Source: Poteriospumella lacustris
Lineage: Eukaryota > Sar > Chrysophyceae > Chromulinales > Dinobryaceae
Direction: 5' to 3'
Length of the DNA: 64,000 bases
NCBI GenBank assembly: GCA_008000375.1
Contig: SMOI01000055.1
Span: forward strand, 86,529 to 150,528
Shown here: positions 43,631-53,273 of the stretch, in pieces
How positions within the stretch are numbered: position 1 is the first letter of the stretch
Layout of the letters: every line of letters starts with the position of its first letter
The notes under the pieces: generated by a model
What the model saw: the letters and a program-made list of their open reading frames with translations, nothing else
Told to the model about the DNA's origin: nothing
Databases searched by the model: none
Translations under genes and position numbers: made by a program

Positions 43631-43929
43631 TTTTGACATTTCATGCATCACCCCTTGACTTTTCATGCATTTTAGGAGCGTCGCAGCGAAATCAAATAAT
43701 TCCGATCGCGGTCAGTATGAGCTTGTAAATGTTCGGGATTCCGAGGATGATACAGCATGAGCTTACGTGGAAAGTCCACACACATCACATTTTTCACAGC
43801 CTCGGACTCCTGCAGCTCATTCATTTGTACATATCTCATCTCATTATCATGAACCCATTTTTGCGACAATTTGTTCGTAACTTCAACGACGTTAACTATT
43901 TCCAGTTCAGCTACCTCTAACTTCGAGAT

Positions 43930-44160
43930 ACAACTGTCTGCCCTTCGCATGTGCCTCATATAGCTATAGCCGCTAATCCTCCCACATCCTTCGAACTACC
44001 GGTGTCTACTCCGTTTGTGGTGCCCTATCGAGTGTGGCAGTCAGTCATGGCTGGCATCGCTTTGGCTCGATATCGTGGCAACGGGTGGACGGCCTCCGTG
44101 CCTACTGCTGGTTTGCGCCGTAAACTGATTGTTGGAGGGCGGTTTCATGAAGCTGGAAAT
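43930..44160 (-). pseudogene. Decayed fragment copied from the neighbouring IQ-motif gene
   Basis: On the minus strand this segment aligns with 46060-46290 inside the IQ gene: KPPSNNQFTAQTSSRHG here against KPPSNNQFTPQGSSHGPS there, and further downstream an inexact copy of the stretch coding for TPQTESTPAIRSIWEDRRLYEADAKE. It has in-frame stops and indels. No intact frame runs through it. The open frame 43959-43672 (95 codons) starts inside it in another frame and is probably fortuitous. Confidence 0.8.
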
Positions 44161-44514
44161 TTTTCGTATATGGCACATAACTCAATGTTGAATGTTCCAT
44201 GTAACCATAACAGCGATTGGAGGGATAATGCCAAATGCGCGTTACTGGGCTATACGAGAAGGGAGGCGTTTCACTTTACAGTCTCATTTGTTTATGTACA
44301 TATCAACACTCTACTAATATCAATATTTCTTATTTCTGGATAAATCAAAAGTACATTCTCTTGCTGTGTGGAATCGATCAGCAACAGTTTGACCGCCGCT
44401 CTTTTTCTTGGCAACCATAGCATTTCAAACTATTTGGAACACCCCATAATTGCTCTCATTCTGCTCATTATTGTTTGAGATTTGATCATTCTCTTGCCGT
44501 AGTGATTTTTAAAG
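44161..44514. other. Intergenic, PABPN1 promoter region
   Basis: AT-rich with no convincing coding sequence. Nothing recognised. Confidence 0.4.
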
Positions 44515-45333
44515 ATGGCAGAAGAAGAGGTTGCTGATTTCCAAGAGGACGAGTACCAGGAGTACGAAGAAACTGGAGAAGGAGAGAACTTCGAAGTCGA
44601 AGATGTTGAAGCGAACATCAAAGCCATGGAAGATGAGTTGAATGAAATTAATCAAAATCAAGCTGGTGTGACTGAGCAACTCAGCGCTGCTGATCGCGTG
44701 GAAGAGAACTCGGTGTAAGTGATTTCGCTGTGGTGATGAGAACCTTTCTTCTCAACGAATGCTCCTTTTTTGATGCGCTCGCCTCATTTTAGATATGTTG
44801 GGCAAGTGGATTACGAGTCAACAGTAGAGGAACTGCGATCTCATTTCGCGCCATGCGGAACGATAAATAGAGTTACCATTATTTGCGACAAGATCACTGG
44901 TCAATCCAAAGGCTTCGCGTACATTGAGTTTATTGACAAGGAGTCTGCTGAGAAGGCCTTGGAGCTGGATGAGAGCACTTTCCGTGGTCGGCAATTAAAG
45001 GTAGGAGTCTTTCATTCCTTCGAGCGCTTTTCTGTGGCGCGTTTAATGATGAGTTATTTTGAAAATCTTTGTTCTCAGGTCCTGCCTAAGCGTCAGAACG
45101 TTCCCATTCAAGTTATGCGTGGCGGTCGCGGACGTGGTGGCAGAGGTGGTGGAAGATTCGGTGCGGTTTATGGTCGTGGAGCATACAGAGGAGGAGGAAG
45201 AGGATATTACGGCGGCAGGGCCCCTTACGGCGGCAGAGGCCGAGGTCCTCCCGGAGGTGGACGATTCGCGCGTGGCAGTGCGCGTGGAGGCGGACGTGGC
45301 GGTTATGGCGCATACCAAAATCCCTACTATTAA
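44515..45333 (+). CDS. PABPN1: Nuclear poly(A)-binding protein PABPN1
   Basis: PABPN1 coats the growing poly(A) tail and stimulates poly(A) polymerase. Exons 44515-44714, 44793-45000 and 45079-45333, both introns 78 bp; 220 residues. An acidic N-terminus with a short coiled coil ([11 protein letters not shown]) precedes one RRM (about 67-142): RNP2 VYVGQVDY and RNP1 KGFAYIEF. After VLPKRQNVP comes an RGG-rich tail ending YQNPYY, a site for arginine methylation. Domain order and spacing are those of the family; animal proteins add a longer N-terminus. The intron positions fall at the RRM start and end. Confidence 0.95.
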
Positions 45334-45557
45334 TTGTAACAAAGTTGTGCGTTATTCTTGGAATAAAGTCTCTTCCTTCATTCAGTAAATAGAAAAATAT
45401 GTTCGAATGCATGCTTAACGCATCAAACACGTGTTACAATTCTAGTCGGTTCATTTACAGGTCAATGCAGTAGCGGTGGAAATTTCTCCATGAACAGGCA
45501 CCCGCACACTGCTGCGAACTAAATACATCTCTAACGGTCGGCAGATGTGTCAAGCGA

Positions 45558-48419
45558 TCACGTCTTGTCTTCTCCGCTCGTATCAACTTTGCCGAAACTC
45601 TCTGTTAGACTGCGGCTGAGCGATGGCGTGGAGATGTATCCATATCCTTCCTCATCACCTCCATGGAGATCCTCCAGTCCCATGAAAGGACTCAAAATAT
45701 CTCCTCCAGCACTGCTAATTGTTGATGACGGAGCACCACGTGTCTTTGGTGTTCCTCGCGCAGACGAAGGTGTTCGTACCGCACCTCGAGCAGTTACTGG
45801 CGGCGATGCATCTCCAGGCGTTCCCGTCGGATGAGCGCTGGATACTTGATTGGCAAACTGAACGGATTTAATCGAACGAGCATTCGCACTGGGAGGAGCC
45901 AGAATTGGCGGCTCAGGGCGCCTGGCGGTACTCTGCGCTGAAGTTGAAAATGCGCTCAGAATTGGAGGCTGCTGCGACTGCTGCTGTAAAGTATGCGTTG
46001 GTAGACGGAGATCCCCACGTTTGTGGAATGGAGTCTCATCGGCCAGTTTTTGCTCCTTCGCATCGGCCTCATACAGCCGCCGATCCTCCCAGATGCTCCG
46101 AATCGCCGGTGTCGACTCTGTTTGTGGTGTCTTACCGAATGCTGTAGCAGTGGCCGGCGTCGCTTTGGCTCCTGGTAACGACAGCGATGTCAAGGGAGGA
46201 ACTTGCGAGTGCGTTTTCATTCCCAAGCTGGGACCATGGCTGCTGCCCTGAGGTGTAAACTGATTGTTCGAGGGAGGCTTCAAGGGGCTTAGCATACTGC
46301 GCAGCGTGTATCGCTCTAGTGAAGCTTGCACGGGGTCGAGTTTCTTTGCGGATGCAGCTTCTTCCTTTTCTCGTTGCTTTTGATCTTCACGTCGCTGTTT
46401 ACCAGCTGTGGACACCACCGGTGGCTGTGGTAAGAAGGAATTCAAAGCGGCTTGAGGTTGATGCAAGATCCTGGACAACCGCGAGAATCGATCATCTTTA
46501 TTCCCATCTAACTGTGACACCTCGTGCAGCAATTGATGTAAGGCTTGATCAATACGACGACGAGTGATCATGTCACGAATATGCTTTCGCGTTAAAAACG
46601 ATCGCATGGCTGCTTGAATCACTGTTGCCGCTTGTTCTTGTTGTTGCCGCGTACTCAGAGCAAAGGCTTTTCCAAGTTTAGCCATCGCTTGTGCTTTCAT
46701 TTCTAACAGTACTCGTTGCTCTATGATTTTCGCCTTATCTCGAACTTCTGCATAATCACGCTCCAATGCTTTCTCGGCTTCTTCTCGATACGAGTGGGGA
46801 TGCAACGCCGAATGCAACACGCGATTTCGTAACGTCTTGAGCTCTTTGGGGACTGTTTCATTGGTAATACCATTCAGACAATAAGAAACCCACTTCAACG
46901 AATCCTCTGCCGATGTTCCAATCGAATCAAACTTGGTTGGCAACGCCGACAAAACGAATCGAGGTGGCTTATCCAACGTTTCTTCCACACACAAACTATC
47001 TCGCAAGACAGGATCACTGTCTGCTTTCCCACTCTTTGACGAATCGTTTCGTTGAACATGAACTGGAAGCAAAAACGTCTTCCAGCGCGCCTCTGTGAGC
47101 TGATTCGTCATTTGCAAATGCGAGTACATCGTCTTTCGAACGACGTCACGGCCATCCAAGTCGCGCACCAGCTTTTCGTCCTCCGTGAGGATGTACGAGG
47201 TGAAGTCCTCCGGGTGCGAATCAAGCCAATTTCGAGCTTCTGTAATTCGCTTCTTTTGCTGAGCATCCAAAGTGGTAAAATACTCTTTGCCTTTGTCGTC
47301 CGCATCAATCATCGCTGCCACATCGTCCAACGATGGCAGTGACCGTACGTCATCCATCAATCGCTGACCTCGCAAGAGGCTTTTGACTCGTTCCACCTTG
47401 TTGAAATCAGAATCTTCTTTGACCGCGTAATACTCGCTGAGTAAAATCTCCATTCGCTGCCGTTGCTTGATGAGCTCTCGATAGTTGCCAAAGGATGTGA
47501 TGTTCGATTTCCCCTCGTCCTACAAGCAAGCAAATAAGGAGGTCAATGGAATGGAACCGACGACAGAAAGAAACTAAAACAATGCATGTACCGTCTGCCG
47601 TTGCAAGGCTTTCGCTCGGATGGTTTGAAACAACTGGTCTAATCCGAGAGCGACGTCTTCAGGGTTAATGTCAAGGCGATCTTCCACACGAGGAGAAAAG
47701 GAAGGGTCCACCTTGGCTTCGTAGGTTGAAACCATATCTTTGTAGAGAAACTCCACTTTTTCCAAGAGAGGGTCCTGTTTCGATAATGATGCGTATAACT
47801 CTCGCGATTTTCTAACTTCCTCTTCGCGATAACGATCGACTTTGACTGTTTTGTAGCCGAAGGACTGAAACTTCGCCTTGGAATTGTAATAGTCTTCCAA
47901 AGAAGACTTCTTTGGGCGTAAATCTAAGATTCGCTTGTCTCTCCATGTCCGTTGGATGGTCTTTGCTGCGCGGTTATGTCGTAATTTCTCGAATGAGAAG
48001 TATTGGTCCGGGCTGATTTGCGAAAGAATGTGCAAATCATGCTCACGATTCCGAATGCCACTACAACGATTTGTGATAAAAACGATAAGATTCAAAGTAA
48101 ACCAAACAATGATCGCTTACATCAACCGCTGCTTCTGCTCCTTCTTGAATTTCTTCTGTTCGCGATAGGACTCGATGTCGCGGGTAAATGTTTGCTTTGT
48201 GAAGAATCCTCGAACGACTCTTTGAATTTCGATGGCAGATATTATTCGCTTTTTCAAATCTTTTCGAACTCGTCTGCATTGATGGGCAGAAGGAGATTAT
48301 CTTTCATGCATATCGCATACAACAGGAGAACGCATCGAAACTTACTTTCCTCTCCAGCTCGACTGGATTTTGACGGCGTTTGCAGCCTCTTTCGAGCCGA
48401 ACTCAACTTTACTATCCAT
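45558..48419 (-). CDS. IQ-motif coiled-coil protein of unknown function
   Basis: Exons 48419-48346, 48273-48121, 48060-47592 and 47519-45558, introns 72, 60 and 72 bp; 885 residues. Three or four IQ-like motifs: two near the start (AANAVKIQSSWRGK, AIEIQRVVRGFF), one at about 100 (AAKTIQRTWRDKR) and one near 510 (AATVIQAAMRSFLTR). They should bind calmodulin or related EF-hand proteins. Long basic/acidic helices lie between, and the last 280 residues are Pro/Ser/Thr-rich and disordered. Splicing restores each frame and joins IQ helices without gap. Such proteins are common at basal bodies and axonemes; the neighbours suggest this, but it is inference. Part of the disordered tail is duplicated as a pseudogene fragment at 43930-44160. 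Confidence 0.75.
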
Positions 48420-48870
48420 CTGATTTCCTTTCTTATTCTATACAGACATTTTGCTTTGTGACAACCGATTAATGCGTTGATATAACAGGGGCAACAAATC
48501 GATTAAAAATCAAATTCGTATCGCTCACTCGCTGCCCAAAACCTAACTGGAACATTAAAAATGGGAAATCTGGGAAGGCTGGGTGTCAGTTGCCGTTTCG
48601 TCGTTGGGGTCCATCGATCGGTGGGTGACAACGGACATCAGTCAGCGTTTGTTTGCATCGCCAAATAGGTCATCGACAATGGAAGCAATCGAGAGATAGG
48701 ACCTATTCACCGCCAGAAGAACAAAATCGAACAACAAGCAACTAAGTTCTTTTATCCCATAGTGGTACCCAAGTCAATCTATTGGCATTGACCAGAGAGT
48801 CTTTTTTTATTTCAGCCGTTGTTTTGCACTAGCATTGCACGCGATTATCTGCGACACGGTGTGAGATACC
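48420..48870. promoter_or_regulatory. Divergent promoter region, IQ protein and CEP164-like gene
   Basis: 451 bp between divergent start codons of two likely basal-body genes. It could co-express both. No clear motif beyond AT-rich and T-run segments (near 48801). Confidence 0.4.
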
Positions 48871-51800
48871 ATGGATGGATCCACCAATTCCAGCGATAGT
48901 GGATTTGAAGTCCATGAAGTCATTTTCGCGGAATCTCTCGGGGTCAATTTGCAAGAGGAATTCGCGCTAGAACTTCTTGATATCGCAACGAGAGCCTTGT
49001 ATATATTACCAGAAGGATGGGAAGTCGACTTCGCAGAATCTGAACTTGGTTCTATTCCTTTCTTCTATGATTCGAATACCGAGCAATCCCACTGGGTGCA
49101 TCCTTATGCCCAGGATTTGAAGATGCTCATCGAGGAGAAGCGATTGCAGCTCCTCCGAGGTGAAGACCTTTTCAATGAGGAGGATGAACTCGAAGAGGAT
49201 GAAAGCAGTATGTATGAAGACGCCGAAGACATATCAACCAATCGTGTCAATGAAAGCTTTGAGTTAGAAGCTCTTCCGTCACGACTTAAACCGGTGGATG
49301 GCTTTCCCGAAGAATCGGAGGACGCTCAATCGCTATCCGAACCCATGCCTCAAATATCTGAAACTGAGGAAGTATCCGAAAAGAACGAACAACTGGACAC
49401 TGTCGAACCAGTTGACCAGATTCTTCAACCAACAGTGGATTCCAATGCACCTGATACTCCCAATGGAGTCAGCAGTGACAAACTGGCGGCTGTGACCGAT
49501 GGTCCTTCCGATGAGACCAAGGACGCGACAGTGGACGAATCGACTGCAGTAGATACCATTGCACCGATCGTACAACCTGATGAACAATTGGAGGGCATCG
49601 GTGCGGCAGAGTCATCAAAAGAGTCGCAGAAAGCTGGCGAGGCAGAAGTCGTGATGTCCAGCGACCTGCCAGATCAACAGGCGGGGGATTCCACTGCGAC
49701 AATCGAACCTCCCATTGAGACAGCCGCATCTTCTGAATCCAAAGATCCTACTACTGAACAGCTTATCTCATCGCCTTTGGAGCATGTTGAAGATCTTTCA
49801 GCGCCTCTCCAGGCGGCGGTGGAGACAGCAACAGTGGAAGAACCAACTGTCGAGGTACCTGTTGATGAGCCTGTTGTTGTTGTGGACGAGGCACCTCAGG
49901 TGGTGGAAGAGCATGTGGAAATGAAACCCACAGAGACAGTCGACGTTGTCCCCGAGAATGCCTCGGTGGATGCGCCGGACACTGTGCAGCCTGAAGCCCC
50001 TGCCAGTGTCGAAATACCACCGGTCGTTGACAGTGATGCATCTTCCTCCTCCGACGCTGTGGTTCCCGTGGAGTCTTCTGCTCCACAGGCGGAGGTTGAG
50101 ACGACTGAACCTCCCGTCGTTGTGGAAGAGTCTGCAGTCGTGACGACCGAACTACCCATCGAAGAAGTCGTGGCGGCACCCGCACCGGCTGAAGCAGCGC
50201 AAGTGGTAGTTGAGGAAGCCGCTGCGTCTACCCCGACGGCAGCCGAGGAGCCCGCAAGCATAGCAGCCGACACCACCCCGCCCGTCGAAACCACAGTTGC
50301 CGTCGAAGAGGCGCCGCCGGTCGAAGTCGTTGCTACGTCGGACAGTGCACCGGCTGTCGAGACCGCAGTTCCTGTCGAAGAGGCGCCGCCGGTCGAAGTC
50401 GTTGCCACGTCGGACAGTGCACTGGCTGTCGAGACCGCAGTTCCTGTCGAAGAGGCGCCGCCGGTTGAAGTCGTTACCACGTCGGACAGTGCACCGGCTG
50501 TCGATGAAGAGCCGACTCCTGAGCCAGTGGCCGAGGAGGAACCGACACCAGTTCCCGCCCAACCCGTCACCCCAGAGAAAATGCTGCCCCTCGCTCTACC
50601 ACAAGCCGCAACGCCTCCCCAACAGGCCCCACAGGAGCAGCAGCAAACCCCTACCACCACCGTCGTCCAAGCGCAAGAGTCGCAAAGTCAAAAATCAACA
50701 CCGAAGAGCGCTCGTCCGTTGCCGGTCGACCCCTTCGCGGATTTCTTTTCCATTGACCCATCGTTGCACACATTCATCGACACGTTGGAGAAGAAAAAGA
50801 AGAAGAAAGCCCAACAGAAGGCCCAGGGCAAGGGCAAGAAGAATACCACCACCGCCGCGGCCGTTGCCAATGACGATGACGTCGCGTCGGTCGATATCGA
50901 CGAAATTCTTCGGCGGCGAAGGCAAACCGAACGTGTCAACGAAGAAGCGCGTGTGAAGCGGGAACAAGAAGTGGAAGCAAAACGTCTCGCCGCGCAACAA
51001 AAGAAACGCGCTGCCGAAGAAGAAGCGCTGCGTGCGGAACAAGAGAAAGTAGAACGCGAGCGTCAGGAGCGACTAGCAGAAGAAGCGCGGCGGAAGAAAG
51101 AAGCGGACGATGCAGCTGCTGCAGCCGCGGCATTGACAGTCACGGTACCGGCGGTGACGGCACCGTCTCCACCATCGTTGGACCGTACCCTGACGCTGTC
51201 CGATGACTTGGCGGCGACGACCAAGTCGTTGTTCGACGATCTCGTCGCCAAAGAATCCGTTCCAGAAGAAGAAGAAGGAGACGACAACGGACGTCTCTCC
51301 GTGTCACGCAGTGTGGATCGTTTCGGTTTGTCGTCCCCGGTGACCGCCGTCCCACTGGACCGTAGCATTGACATTTTGGATCATTTCCGCAACATTTACA
51401 GTGCCGGCAGCGGCAGTACCAACGAACAGCCCAGTCCGATCCCGCATGCCCCTACCTCTGCGTCGGGCACCTCGCGTACCTTGTTGCGCCAGGCGAGTGT
51501 ACGCTACGTCCCGGGCGTCGCGTCCATGGCCGAAGCCCACGACGGTGCGACGGACAGTATCGTCCACAAGCCGCGTGGATTGGACACCACCAAATTGGTG
51601 ACGCGGGATCCTGCGACGAAGAAACGAAAGAAAGCCGCCGCCGCCGCTGCCGCCGCCGCCGCATCGGAGGCCACCGGAACGACGTCGTCGTCGGGTGCAT
51701 CGCCGCCGCCGAAGTTGAAACCGCACGTCACCACCGCCGATGGATGGGTAGTACTCGGCGCCTATGCGAATTACAAAGAAGCGGAACGAGCAGTCGCGTT

Positions 51801-52746
51801 GTTCGAAGCGTTGGCCCCTACCAAATCGATCGCCGGGCAGAGTTTCCCTTCGCATTCGAAGTTTCTGCCGCCCGTGAAAGGGCCGGAGGCTACGAGCGCA
51901 TTCGACGGCAGAGAGATGGGCGATGGAGATGCGGTCAACACTTCGCCATTGAAAAAGAAGTCGTTGTTGGCGTCCAATGCCCCGATTACGAAGGAATCGA
52001 TTCTGTTGTCGACGCAACAAGAGCTGCCACAGACGCGGATCGCCCGTGATTTGGGTCGCATGCAGTGGCTCGTCGAATGCAACGATCCATCGATGAAGAA
52101 AGTCTTTGAACGGCGCATTGCGAAGCGTCTACGTCATGGCCAAGGTGCCGAGAAGCTGTTGGCGCATCTGTCGCCGGCGAAACAACAAGCGCTGGGGCTT
52201 GATGGCTCGTCTCCTTCGGCACCCATCGGGGGCGATGGGAAGGCGATGGACTCGTCCTCCGCCGCGATGATGATGGCGTCGTCCTCCTCGTCGTCGACGT
52301 CGCCGCTGAAGAACGTCGGACGGAAGTTCACCGCCGCGTTTACGCCCCAAGCGTTGATTTCGAACAAGAACACGAAGCACGTGTCGGGGCAGATGCACGT
52401 CCAGTACCCCCTGCCCCGGGTCGCGTACGACGACAAAAAGCCGCTGCCGACGATGATGTCGTCCTTGTCCCCGACCAACCGCAACCACTCGAACAACAAC
52501 AACAATAACAATCAGCATCGTGGGCCCGCGACCTTCCGCGCAGTGCTTCACGATGCAGCCGCCGCCACCGCCGCTGCGTCTACCACCAGCACCACCACTG
52601 TGACTGGCGGTGCTGGTAGCGGTAAAAGTGTACATTCCTCGCCGGGTGGGCGACGTAATCCCGCCGCTACGATGCAGTCATCCTCTGTGGCTGCACGTGG
52701 AGGTGGTGGCGGGGGTACCATGCGACCAGCATCGACGTATACCTGA
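48871..52746 (+). CDS. CEP164-like WW-domain protein (basal-body candidate)
   Basis: Single exon, 1,291 residues. The N-terminal 95 residues fit the CEP164 pattern: a helical lead (FAESLGVNLQEEFALELLDIA), then a WW-like domain (PEGWEVDFAESELGSIPFFYDSNTEQSHWVHP) and a basic helix. CEP164 sits on distal appendages and recruits TTBK2 to begin cilium formation. The middle (about 120-640) is Val/Pro/Glu/Thr-rich with a 72-bp tandem repeat. A charged coiled coil follows (about 640-750), then Ser-rich, poly-Ala and poly-Asn stretches to the end. Identity with CEP164 rests only on the first 95 residues. Confidence 0.6.
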   Translation: MDGSTNSSDSGFEVHEVIFAESLGVNLQEEFALELLDIATRALYILPEGWEVDFAESELGSIPFFYDSNTEQSHWVHPYAQDLKMLIEEKRLQLLRGEDLFNEEDELEEDESSMYEDAEDISTNRVNESFELEALPSRLKPVDGFPEESEDAQSLSEPMPQISETEEVSEKNEQLDTVEPVDQILQPTVDSNAPDTPNGVSSDKLAAVTDGPSDETKDATVDESTAVDTIAPIVQPDEQLEGIGAAESSKESQKAGEAEVVMSSDLPDQQAGDSTATIEPPIETAASSESKDPTTEQLISSPLEHVEDLSAPLQAAVETATVEEPTVEVPVDEPVVVVDEAPQVVEEHVEMKPTETVDVVPENASVDAPDTVQPEAPASVEIPPVVDSDASSSSDAVVPVESSAPQAEVETTEPPVVVEESAVVTTELPIEEVVAAPAPAEAAQVVVEEAAASTPTAAEEPASIAADTTPPVETTVAVEEAPPVEVVATSDSAPAVETAVPVEEAPPVEVVATSDSALAVETAVPVEEAPPVEVVTTSDSAPAVDEEPTPEPVAEEEPTPVPAQPVTPEKMLPLALPQAATPPQQAPQEQQQTPTTTVVQAQESQSQKSTPKSARPLPVDPFADFFSIDPSLHTFIDTLEKKKKKKAQQKAQGKGKKNTTTAAAVANDDDVASVDIDEILRRRRQTERVNEEARVKREQEVEAKRLAAQQKKRAAEEEALRAEQEKVERERQERLAEEARRKKEADDAAAAAAALTVTVPAVTAPSPPSLDRTLTLSDDLAATTKSLFDDLVAKESVPEEEEGDDNGRLSVSRSVDRFGLSSPVTAVPLDRSIDILDHFRNIYSAGSGSTNEQPSPIPHAPTSASGTSRTLLRQASVRYVPGVASMAEAHDGATDSIVHKPRGLDTTKLVTRDPATKKRKKAAAAAAAAAASEATGTTSSSGASPPPKLKPHVTTADGWVVLGAYANYKEAERAVALFEALAPTKSIAGQSFPSHSKFLPPVKGPEATSAFDGREMGDGDAVNTSPLKKKSLLASNAPITKESILLSTQQELPQTRIARDLGRMQWLVECNDPSMKKVFERRIAKRLRHGQGAEKLLAHLSPAKQQALGLDGSSPSAPIGGDGKAMDSSSAAMMMASSSSSSTSPLKNVGRKFTAAFTPQALISNKNTKHVSGQMHVQYPLPRVAYDDKKPLPTMMSSLSPTNRNHSNNNNNNNQHRGPATFRAVLHDAAAATAAASTTSTTTVTGGAGSGKSVHSSPGGRRNPAATMQSSSVAARGGGGGGTMRPASTYT
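50302..50500 (+). repeat. 72-bp tandem repeat in the CEP164-like gene
   Basis: Three copies starting at 50302, 50374 and 50446 encode a 24-residue unit, VEEAPPVEVVATSDSAPAVE and four more residues. Copies differ by a few substitutions (for example gctacg/gccacg/accacg), mostly conservative. Confidence 0.9.
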
Positions 52747-53273
52747 GGCAGTGCGTGTCCCCTCTCACTGCTTTGGTGAGATCGTCCTCGCGTCCGGACG
52801 GGTCGCCTGTTTTCTTTGTTTCTTTTCTTTTTTTCTTTGCTGTGCGTGGCAGTGGTCGCTTGTTTCTTTTAGACTTGTTGCGTGTGCTGTTATCTTTATC
52901 TTGTGTACATAATAGTCTGCATCTGATGCTCTGCTCTGACCTCCCCCCTCCGCCTGTCCTGTTCTGAGAGAGAGGGAGAGGGGTGTCGGCGGCGGGTGTT
53001 GGACGCCGCCTCTTCATCTGTTTGATGGAGGTGCGACCGCCTCACACGCGGTGGTTTCTTTCTTCGTTTTGCTTGTAAACGCGTCGCATGGAAGAAGTCG
53101 ATCCTAGAGTCAACGCAGAAAGAAGGAATGTGGGGGGATGATGAATGACTACCAACAGACGAATGAATTACATAGACCACGCGACGCATATACGAAGGAG
53201 AACTGCCACCCCCACACGAGTCTCATCGTTGGCCCTGGATCGCCCCCCCCCCCCCGATAACAAGCACACCGCG
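52747..53273. other. Intergenic between convergent genes
   Basis: T/C-rich 3' flank (52810-52845), a GA repeat (52966-52981) and a run of 13 C (53243-53255). No gene recognised. Confidence 0.5.

Noticed and set aside
43672-43959. Minus-strand frame of 95 codons
   Set aside because: Its start lies in the pseudogene fragment in a different frame from the source gene, and the remainder has no recognisable family.
50302-50500. Direct repeats as a CRISPR-like array
   Set aside because: The units are contiguous, coding and multiples of three; there are no unique spacers.
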